NCBI RefSeq assembly: GCF_019097595.1
Contig: NC_080710.1
Coordinates: forward strand, 19,269,780-19,333,779
DNA length: 64,000 nucleotides
DNA from: Hemibagrus wyckioides
Taxonomy: Eukaryota; Chordata; Actinopteri; Siluriformes; Bagridae
Reading direction: 5' to 3'
A program made the position numbers and the translations under genes. Shown in pieces: positions 42,006 to 53,300 of the stretch (positions are counted from its first letter, which is position 1; each line of letters begins with the position of its first letter). The notes under the pieces are model-generated. The model searched no databases. It saw nothing but the letters and a program-made list of their open reading frames with translations, and had not been told where the DNA came from.

Positions 42006-45000
42006 GCGTGTGTGTTATGTTTTTCTATCTATATAACTGAGTAGTTGAGAAACTGCTGATTCCCTGGGATTTTCACACACCACAGAGTTTACACAGATAG
42101 GTGTGAAAACAAAACATCTCCACTGAGCAGCAGTTCTGTGGTCAGAAACACATCGTTTGTGTGAGAGGTCTGAGGAGAATGGCAATACTCATTTGAGCTG
42201 ACAGGAAAGCTATGGTAGCCTACAGTAACATGTGTCTAGTTGACCAGATGGTGTTTTTTCGATGGGTTTGCGTGCTTGGAAATGCATTTCTGCTCACCAC
42301 CGTTGTAAAAAGTGATTATTTGAGTTACTAGTGGGAGGAAACTGAAGAACATTTTCACACAAATTGGTTAAAGATTGAAGGAGGGACTACGCGCTGTGTC
42401 ACTGTGCTTCCCTGGGTTAGATACAGGTGTAGGTGTAGCATTAATTAGCTGCATTAATAATTATGTCATTGCAAGGTCCTGACAAGGAGAGTAAGAGTAG
42501 TGTGTGTGTGTGTGTGTGTGTGTGCGCATGTGTCTCTGTTTATGAGAGAGGAAAGCCTGAGTGCAGCATTAAAGAGCATTTTTAGGGTTGAGGCAGTTTG
42601 AATGGATTTTCAATTAAAAAGAAGAAAAAAGCAATTGAACCCGTTTGAGAAGGAGGTTCTCATTCTTTTATTCCTGGAGAAATTTGCATAATTGTCCTGT
42701 AATGCCTGAATTAGCATCTGTAAATCTTAATTTGATAATACATCTCCTTGTCGAGGTAGCGGGCCAGAATTAGATTGCAAGCTTGGATCTCATTAGTGTT
42801 ATTTGACGAAGGTCCTTTTCATAACACCCCAATGTCATCAGTCCAGATTTCAGGGAAATGAATTTCTTCTTGGAATTTGTTTGATGCTATAAAGCCCTTT
42901 CCCTAAGTTCTCTGCTGCATATCTATGCAGTATATCTCTTTATCTTTTCAGAATACAACATGCACACTTGAATATTGATGCATGCATTTTTATGTAATGA
43001 GAGCACTACTGATTTCTAATGTATTTAAGTCTAGTTTCTTGCTCCTGTTGCTTATCCAGTTCACTTAGATTACTCAGCAGTATTGCCATCCTGTTTCGTG
43101 GAACAAGCCACTGCGACTAAATGATCTCTGCCTCTCTTTTCCTTTAGGAAACAAGGATAAACTGCATCCGAATTGCCCGTAAAGGTGAGTGTTGAAACAG
43201 ATTTTTTCCTCAATCCTAAACTGTGTTAAGCCAGGCTTGGATATTAGAATGCTGCAGGCTAGTGTGCGAGTGGCTGATCCCTGCTTAAACCTTGACTGGA
43301 GAGGCTTAATCTTAAAAGTATGTAACTAAAGAAGAATATCTGTTTCTCTGGGCTAAAAACCTTCATTTTTAATCCTCTATTCTTCAGATACAGTTTTTAA
43401 AAAGTCCTTTAACATTTTATTAGTAATATACATATATTTGTGGAAGTGTATGGAATATAGGTACGTGATGTTATGTAGTGTTTAGAGTTCTTGATCTATT
43501 TGTAACTTAATCTGCTAACAACAGTAGTTATACTTATGATAAGTCCAGGAGTTCTCTTCTGCTACCATGTCCTTGATAAAAGCATCACTTTTGTTCACTG
43601 AGTGAGGAAACACATTTATCTAGGTTTTACAGTTCTTTAGCCTGACTCTCACCACATTTTCCCCATTTTCTACTCAATATAGTCACCTGTCAGCTCCCAC
43701 CCACCCGCTAGCTCACTCCTGTAATACAACAGCTACTTATCATGGAGAGTGAAGGCTAACACACACTTCTTGTGTCTTCCTGCATCTTGGCAGACTGATG
43801 CTCATGCTGCATCACTGCCCTCTTCCCAGACGCTCATGACTGGCTAGTGTCACTGTTACTGCCAAGGGAGACAGAGAGAGAGTACACCACTTCTCCCACA
43901 TGGAGGTCCCTTAGCTTCCCATGGATGGCTGTGGCATTGTGGCATCCTGACTTTTGTTTTTACTTCATTTGCAAAACTGACTACTTATCCCATACTTATA
44001 ACATGATCTTCACATGTTATTGCAAAGATTCTGCTTTAGCATCTCATCAACATCTGATGGGTTTTCCAAAATCAACAGAAATATGGATGCACAAAACATG
44101 TTCCCATGCTCTCCTTGTTACAAATCTGCATGTGTGTGTTTGTATATTACAAAAGTTGTATATTACAAATTTTCTCACTCCCAGGTTAAACTGATACATA
44201 CTGTCTGGAACAATTCATAAGTTCCATATTGTAAAAATGCTTAGTAACAGACATACACATGCACACACCTCACACAGACATGTGCCAAAATGGTAGAAAG
44301 CTACTGAGGAGCACAGGTCAGTCTTTCATCATGTTTGTTATTTGTGCTACCAGGATGGCAGCAGCCTGAATCAAAGCCTGAATCTCAGTATTGGTCAGAC
44401 TCACATAGTCAAACAAGCCAGGAAAATTCCAGAGAGATCAGCACGAGTGAGCCCTTCACATCATACACACACCTGTAGCCATCAAAATGGCCTGTCAAAG
44501 AACCCTCACCAAACATGAAAAGAACATCAGGAGGCATGAATGCCCATCCAGATGACAACAAAGGCCACCGCTAGCCCCTATTGAGCACTGTCACAGATCA
44601 GCACTGGCGACGCTGGTATTTATAGCTCTCAGCTCTCGCTCAGCCTGCACTGAGCCTTGTGGCTAAATTGACTTTGAAGGGATAGGATGAGAAGGGAGGG
44701 GGATACTTTTTCTTTGACTGAGTAATGAAGGTGGAAAGGAGCTTTCAGAGCATGAAGCCAAAAGCTGAGAGCAGCCATTTTGGAACTGTCTCATTCTGCA
44801 TCTCCTATGCACATACACACACTGTGTACAGATGGGCTATGATTAATCACACTTCAGCATATTTGTTGGCAAAATGCTCTTCCCTTTTCTACCTGAGATT
44901 TAGCAAGACAAGCCATTAACCATTGGGATTTGTGCTAAACACAGTCAGCCAATTAATTTACAAACTATTTTTGATATCCTTTTAGCTACACATGGTCCCC

Positions 45001-47902
45001 TACACATGAAATTGTTTTGTTAATTATTATATAAATGAGTATAGTAATATTCTGGCTATTTATTAGAACCGTAGAGCTTTTTATTCCTGAACCTGCACAA
45101 ACAGTACACACTAGGTCTGACTAGTTGACATGGATTAGAGCCATTCTTGCTTTTCATTACTTAAGGCTTGGATTAAATGTATGTATATATATTTATATAC
45201 TTCAAGCGACATGATAATAAATACAGTTTTGGTAACAATGGGTTATGATTTCCACCACTTAAATGAACGAACATATGAAGGAACAAACAAACAAAAGAAC
45301 GATGGTAGAACAAATAAACAATCAAAGGGACAAACAAACAAATAAATAAACAAATCCATTAATTATAGACATCTGTATTGCCCAGACTGTACTTTGAGGA
45401 CCTACATGAAGCTACATGAAAAAGTAACAGAGAATTTAGAAGAGTAGAAGAAATGATTGGAAGATGTTGAATGCTGCTATACACATTTGAAAGTCTAGTT
45501 TTTGACACGGCGTAATATTTAGCTCAAATATTGGGAAACATGAACTAGGCCAAGTCATGTGGGGTTAGTCATTCATCATACAAGCAGCAGTGATAAGAGT
45601 ATTGACTGATTGTTGTAGTGTCTGATTGTGCCCAGCACTCTAACAGAAATTATACGCATTGTTTGTGCCGCCTCTGCCTCTTAGATGTGATAATACAGAG
45701 TGATCATTACACTTATTTACAGACACACAGGCTGTAGCCCTTAACTTCTCTTCTCTGCACTCATGTATTATGTGATTGCTTAATATTACATTCAAAAACA
45801 GCATAATTATTTTTTTCTAACATTTCATTTGTTGCACTTCAGCAAATTTGAAGTAATTGTGGCTTGAATTTAAATAATTTTCAGGTCACATAATATCATG
45901 AGAAGCGCAATACAGGCACGATACTTTATAAAGTATATAGTATATAGATATAGAAGTATATATATATATAGTATATAGTATAAAGTATATAGAATAAAAT
46001 GGAGATCTCTTTTGCTTTTGTTAACTATACACAAAAAGAAAACTTGTGTAGATGTTACACAACCTGTCAAAGTGATGTGTTAGTATAACGTTCTCCTGAA
46101 TAGCTTTGCCAAGTCATCTCGTGAGGAATAGATAGTGCCTAAATTTCTCAATATCATTTTGACATATGTTTCTGACAAATAACCTAAAATAGCCCAGCTT
46201 GCAGCTGTGTGAGTTTACTGCCATGTTCAGTCATTTCCAGTCATGAATTTTATGACCCAGGTTAAATGATGCATAGCTATATGCATTGCAGAACTAAAAA
46301 AAAAAAATCAGTCGCAGGAATAAAATGTAACTATATAACATTGAACTGAATAGTATTGTGTTGTATTCATTCATGTTGCGTCAAATTGACTTTTGATGTT
46401 TTAGATGCGCTATAGTGAATGACTCTGATTTAAAATGTCCTCATTTATTCTGCTGCAAATCAATTCAAGTTAAAAATTATACCCAGTAGGCCATTTTGTT
46501 GCCTCTGTCATATAAATCTAGGGAAGAAGTGTGTGCGCATGTGTGTGTGTGTGTGTGTGTGTGTGCATGTGTGTGTGTGTGTGTGTGTCGCCCCCATAAT
46601 GTTCTCAAAGCATTGTAAAATTGCACAGGCTTGCACAACCAAGCAGCCAGGGCACCCATTTCAACATGCAGGTGACAGTTTAATTAACAGTCCCTTGGCA
46701 GTCTTCACACAACAATAGACTCTCATTTCTTCTCTAAGTACCAATTTCCATTTTTGGGGCACTCAGCATGTGCTCACATTAATCTTGAAACAAATTTCAT
46801 GCTCGTGTTGGACTTAATTGATATTCCAGAAGAAAATGTGGCAGGAAAAATGAAAATCTTATTAGATCCGCTGTAAACTTTAATAGATGTTTTCCCATTG
46901 TTTCTTTCTTTACACACTGCTTTATTAGTTGTTAATATCTTGCTTGGTGATGCTTGAGAATGAGGATGAGAAGTGATAACAAATGGCAGTGTGTAGCTCT
47001 CACAGAATACAGGAGACTGTTCCCAAAAAAGGCCTTGGGGCTTTAGATGGAGAGTAAAACCCCGCCTTATTCCTCCCTCCACTGTCCCAGATCTCTCCAT
47101 CCACTCACTTGTATTTTTAGCTATGGCCTTGTGCAGTGCTTTGAAACAGACCTCTTTCCTCAGGCCCAAACTGACTTTCCCTCAGCATATAATCTTTCAG
47201 GCTACTGGGGTTTCAAGAAACACCCAGCTTCTTTGAAAAGAAATACTTTGCATACAGTAAGTTCATAGTGCTTAAGAGAATGAGAAAAATAACCAGCTGC
47301 CAGTGTATCAAGCACAAAAGTATATATACTTGAAGGTGTGAGTAGACATTTTCTTGGTTTATTTATCAGTTTACTTTGATACTATGACCCGTGTCTGCTT
47401 GAAATTATGAATAAAAGAAACTCTGGAGTCTAGGTATCATAAGTCTGTTGAATGTAGATGATGGCAGTCTTGTGTTTATCCATCACATTCTGAATCAGCA
47501 TCAAAATACAAATTAAATGATAAACTAGTGAATAACTACCTGCAATTTGAAATGACCTCACATAGGGAGAATCTTAGAAGAATTCAGGGGTTCACCTGAA
47601 TTGGGGGTGTGCAGGGAAACTGAATTCCCCTTGCCTTTGATTTATGTGCACACAGAGAGAAGCTGAGCTTTGCTACTGTAATTTGATGGGAATGTAAAGC
47701 ACAGCAAGGCATAATGGTGATAATGATAATGATGTAATAGGGTTTCACACTTTGTACAGAAATGCTTTCATGCCTAAATGAGAAAACGTTTCATCAAAAC
47801 TGTCTGTTGTTTTTAACTGGCTGTAAATGTAAGCGTTAAATTTAAATGTGTTTATATAAATTTTTAAATCAATCATGTATCTTTGTGAGTCACATCTTTG
47901 AG

Positions 47903-47933
<31 letters not shown>

Positions 47934-50340
47934 TATTAACTAACATTTATTATTCTGTTAATTAAGTATTTTATTAATTAATTTTGTTTTAGTTTTTTTA
48001 GTTTTTTTGCTAGACTAATAGACTGTAACTTAATTGGAATTGTTTCCACGTTTTTGACACACATAAAAGAAAATAATATTTGAACCCCTGTCATTTATCT
48101 ATCCTGCCTTATCTGGAAAACCCACATTTCTGGGGGGCAGAACTCAATAAGGCATATATTAGAGTTGACCTTCTTTAGCCTTCACTATGAATGTGGGGGA
48201 AAAGGCAATTGAATAGATGCTTTTCACTCAAAGACCCACCCTGTCTGGGCTGCTCACTCATCTCAAGTGCAAATGGGTTAATTTATTGTAGGCTTCACTG
48301 TATATGGACACTTACTCTTTGCTTCCACTTCTATCACACAGTGTCTTTGTACTGTGTGACTGAGGGTTAGTGAAATAGCTTCCCATGGACATATGCAATG
48401 TGAAGTGACCTCTGCCGCATCACTGTCAGTGCAGATGGGTGGAAATAGTCATTTGGGTGTAGCCAATGTGTTCTTGCTGGAGGAGGTATACTCCTGCTGT
48501 TTCCAGCTACGGATGGATAACTCTTAAATCAAGAGATTGAAATAGGATTTTTTTTTAGTCGCATTTTGATTTCTGCTTCTCTTATTGCATTTGTGAGGAT
48601 TTCATTCCAGCATTTCATATGCAAATGTGTTCTTAAATGTGTGAATGTGTGTGTATGTGTGCATTCTACAGCGGCCTGTAAGGACCTTCGGCGGCCTCTG
48701 GAGGTCACGCAGCACTCGGAGGAGATGGGGCTGATTCTAGGAATTTGTGCAGGAGGGCTGGTGGTCCTTATTCTGTTACTAGGAGCCATCATCATCATCA
48801 TTAAGAAAGGGTGAGGATTACATAACACTTTTTTAAAACATATGAGATCTCTGCATGTTGTTCTTTACCATGAATAACCATAAACCATGATTGGCTGTAG
48901 CGTGTGTGTGCAACTTATCAACATAATAATAAGAGTTTTTAGATACCAGCACATTTCTTTTAGCCATCAATTTTTCAGTTTCAAACTGGGATGGTCACTT
49001 TTGAAGGAATTCTAGGTTATATGGCTGACATAGTAATAGTACAACTGTAACTAAAAACAGAATTAGTTTCCAGTCCTCAGTCTCCCAAAAGGCAGCAGAA
49101 CTGCCGCACAGGGCTTTCATCTTCTGAGATTACCTGGGTGTGAAATGTTTAATTAAGAAGAGGTGCAATTCAATTACTCACTTAATTAGGCCCGGTCTGA
49201 CATTAGTCTGACCCAGAAACGAGCTGATAATTGGGCGGGAAAAGGTGTGCTTTTGGAGATAATTAGTATTGTTCTCTAAAGGTCTCTACATTAAGATACT
49301 CATGAGAGAAAAAGTGCATGATCCACTGCATTCATTCTAGCCCTCTCTATCCCTACTCATTTTAACATGAGTCTTTCATCACTTTCAGACAATGAAATAT
49401 AAATAACATAAGCTTCTTCCCAGGTCTAAGAATCCCCTGGATTACTGCTGCTAACCTGTCAGATGAATCTTATGTCATTGTAGGCTGTGAAATGTAGATG
49501 AGTGGCTTAAATGACTGGTCAAGAGGAGATTTTCTAGGTCAGTGGCCACCAGCACTGTTCCTGGAGATCTGTTGTCTATAGATATATTCCTTTCCAACAG
49601 GATTGGTATGGCTGATCAAACAGAATGATGATCTTGAGCTGGGGTATAGCAGTGGCAGTAATATAGTTTAAAGGATTATAGACCTGGACACTACTGTGAA
49701 GTTGCCTCCAAGGCTGTTAATAATGAAAATCTCGCTAGCATTTGGGTGATCCATTAAAAACTAACAAGGTAGCATATGTGATTAGGCCATATCTGCTTTG
49801 GCTACCATTTTTTTCTGTCACTGCTGAGGTTTAGCATGTGTCACATTGCTGGTGTGGCCAAAACAAGCCTCTGACAGCATGTCATTCTTCACACTAATCA
49901 GAGCACTGGCAATGCTTGCATCTCATGTCGCCTCTGCCTTATTCTCTTTCTCTCTTTCCTTCTCTCTCTCTTTCTCTCTCTCTTTCTCTTTCTTCTCCTC
50001 TCCAGAAGGGACTACTACTCTTACTCTTACTATCCGTAAGTGGCTTTTCCTCCATTGCACACCATCATTTTCCATTGTGTTAGCAAGCACTGTTCGGAGA
50101 GTACTTCAGTGGCGTAACAATCTCTCTCCCCTCTTTTTTGCTGTTCTTTTTCTTTCTCTCTGTTTCCGTTATCAGTAGGAAGCCGGTGAACATGAATAAG
50201 ACTCCCATTACGTACAGGCAGGAGAAGAGTCATATGATGGGCTCAATGGAGCGCAGCTTTGCAGACCAGAGCACCCTGCAGGAGGATGAGAGAATGGCTC
50301 TGTCCTTTATGGATGCCCACACCTGCAGTACCCGGAGTGA

Positions 50341-50378
<38 letters not shown>

Positions 50379-53300
50379 TTAAATAAACAGCACATGAGCA
50401 CATGAAGTATAAATAACAATTCCTGCTCACAAATTGCACTTCCTGCACAAAGAATATTATTCACACTGTGGCCTGAGAGGCACATCTATATCTGGTTTCT
50501 ATATTCACACTGTGAGCTACTGCATACTCACGCACATTTATCATCCATTTTACAACCCAGAATCACAATGTGGAAAAACATCATGCCCACTTTCACTCAG
50601 GTAGCACGTACAGGCTGTTTAGTGCTGAGCTCCAGAGTTCACTGACCCATACTTGAGTGAATACGACTCAGCCTGCAGTTTACCATTTCCATTCAGCTCA
50701 ACCAGGATAGGCAGGAGATTTGTATTAATGACTCATTTCTCCTACATCACCCCCTGCAGGAGTCCAGGCCTTAAACTATGAAGTCTCTCCTTGGACCACT
50801 AAGCACCTTTTACACACACATCATAACAGGAGAGGGGAGGATGAGTGTTGAGCTCGAAGGCTATTGAAATATATTTCAAGCAAAATTAGAATATGTGCCT
50901 TGTGAGGCAGGCTGTCTTTTTCTATCATTTCAGTGTTGGGAAAACTATACAAGATGGAAAATGGGGCAAAAATAGCAATAATTTATTTGGCCCAAGAGTC
51001 TGATTCAAGGAATGATTAATAGATGATGTTCAAAGAAGTTGTTCTCTTGATCAAAATGAAGCTTTAATGGCATGTCTCAAAGCTGTCTCGCTTATTCTCC
51101 CAAGTACCACATCATATCTGGGTTTCACTATTCTTGCTTGCTAATTTATTTCTACACCATGATAGGAGACTTTATAAAGTCGCACTTATGTTAATTAATT
51201 TATAATTACACAGAAGCTCAAACAAATAAAACACCTGGCAGTGGTTTTTGATTTTTTTTTTCCATGTCTAGACAACAAGCGTTATTCATTATTTACTATT
51301 TAGTGTAGATTAGTGTGGTATATATGTGTGTATACTTATGGATGTTTTTCCTTCAGGTGACCCACGCAGCTCCATGAATGAGTCCAGCAGCCTGCTTGGT
51401 GGATCACCTCGGAGACATTGTGGCAGTAAAGGTTCTCCGTACCACACGGGGCAGCTTCACCCTGCTGTGCGTGTAGCTGACCTTCTGCAACACATCAACC
51501 AGATGAAGACAGCAGAGGGCTATGGATTTAAACAGGAGTATGAGGTGAGCAAATCACATATCAGAGTGATCTGAGATGAGGCTTAATTATATTATATCTA
51601 CATATTGAGTTATATCTATAGTAGTAATTATATCTACAGTTATCACTCCAGAATACACCAAAAGAGCCATCTTTTTCTCCTCATTATAAGCAGGGCATGA
51701 GCCAATAGACTTATGAATCTGGATTGAATTGTGCATATATTTTGAACTCTCAGATATTAATGGACACTACCTAGACATCCTGCTCCTGTTACCCAATGCT
51801 TACAACTCACAGGATGTCCTTTTTCTCAAATTAAATGGACAAAGTTTTGAGTTTGTTAATCTATTAGTGTAAATTTGACAGCAACACTGGAAAAAGTATT
51901 TAAGATAAATGACCAATATTTATTTGGGATAACAATTAAATGACTGAAAATGGATGGCTGAATAAAGTTAAAAAGCCCGAAAACTTTTGCAAAAAAAAGG
52001 TTAGGCTTGCAGCAAAGTGTTTTATCCAACACAGGTTAATGCTGATAAGTAATTAAATAACCTTTTTTTGCTCTCCACTGCACATCAGCACAAGTAATTT
52101 TAAACACTTTGATCAGTTTTTGTGATTGCCTCTGCCACTAAACAGTTCCCAACTGCACAGCTCTAATATTATTATGCCTTCCTTTACTCTCCTTTAACCT
52201 GAAATGGTAGAATTTGTCACGAATTAAGTACTCAAGGTTGGATGCAAATGCAGGGGAGTTTAATAAATAAGAGTGGTGGCAAAACAAAGAAAACAAAAGG
52301 TACAGAGAAACTAACATGAGGATAACAAACAGGATGAAGAATAAGGGAAAACAAAGTGAGAAATCAGAACACAAATCATAAGAATATCGTTTTATGTGGA
52401 CAAAAGTAATGGAACACAAAACAGCGACTATCACAGACACACAAACAACAATCCAAACCATAATCTAAATTATAGTAACAAGTAGAAGCAGGAACAATAA
52501 ACCAAAACAACAAGCAAAAGATCAAAACCAGATGAATCACTTGTAATAGACTTGATAATGTCTTGGCAGTTTGTACGGAGTGTGTACTTCGTGATGAGCA
52601 AACGAAAACACAGAGGGTGAGTGAGAAACAGACTGAGGGTGTGTGTGAAACAGGTGTGTGTGCGATTAAAAGTCTGAGGATTGTGAGCGTAGGAGTGCTG
52701 GAGGCTGTGGCGGCCATGTTTGATGGACATGAATTAGCAGGAGCTGCAGCGTTACATGCTGTGACAAAACTGCTTGTTTTTTAGTCTTTTTTGGGCTATC
52801 AGTCCTAAAAGACAATGTTAAACACCATGTTTTAACGTTTAATTGCCAGCAAGGAAAAATCTATATAGCATCTATAAGCCTACCTGAGATGCTTCAGTGA
52901 CACCTTCTTTCACATCAGGATTAAACTAAATCCAATATAACGGACCACTAATGGCAAGGCAGAGTGAGAAGGCTAGCCTTCCAAAGCATTTATAAATATC
53001 TCATAGCCTTCCCCACAGATTTCTTCTGTTAATCAACGGCGCTTGAACTGCACTTGTGCTTAGTATGGTGTCAGCAGCTCCACTGAGGGATATTAATAAA
53101 CTGTCAGTGTTGGAGTGGATGGCAGTGTTCATGGCAGCAGATGTCTAGTTGCAAGAGCTGTAGCCTCATGGGAGCTTGGTGTCAGTCATCTGTTCAGAGC
53201 AAAGGTGTTTTGTCAGACTGGAACGTGGTGTAATACAGTACAAGAACCCTGCTCCACAGCCTGAACACACACTATAACATACTTGCATGTTCTTCACACC

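Larger units (their letters stand above)
38128..43147 (+). other. ptpru: Intron between FN3-4 and the stalk exon
   Basis: 5020 nt. It contains TG and CT microsatellites (41333-41362, 41481-41546, 41969-42006, 42500-42524) and a second foldback copy (42025-42335). Two non-coding patches carry clustered homeodomain- or POU-type motifs, at 39930-39980 and 42640-42800. No exon is recognised. Confidence 0.8.
43185..48671 (+). other. ptpru: Intron before the transmembrane exon
   Basis: 5487 nt. It contains an ACAA/AAAT-rich stretch (about 45281-45356), a palindromic TATA/AGTATA stretch (about 45920-45985), a TG microsatellite (46530-46588) and an ATT microsatellite (47908-47934). The 3' end is UG-rich rather than pyrimidine-rich. 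No exon or confident transposon is seen. Confidence 0.82.

Noticed and set aside
44330..44640. Possible exon in a complex, GC-richer intron stretch
   Set aside because: The ptpru frame is already continuous from 43184 to 48672 and no extra exon is expected or supported there.
46774..47169. 131-aa minus-strand open frame, the longest non-exonic one
   Set aside because: No domain that I recognise, no neighbouring exons in frame, and it lies inside a ptpru intron. Length alone is compatible with chance.
52138..52730. 107- and 113-aa minus-strand open frames
   Set aside because: Low-complexity hydrophobic or Thr/Ser-rich translations of an A-rich interspersed repeat.
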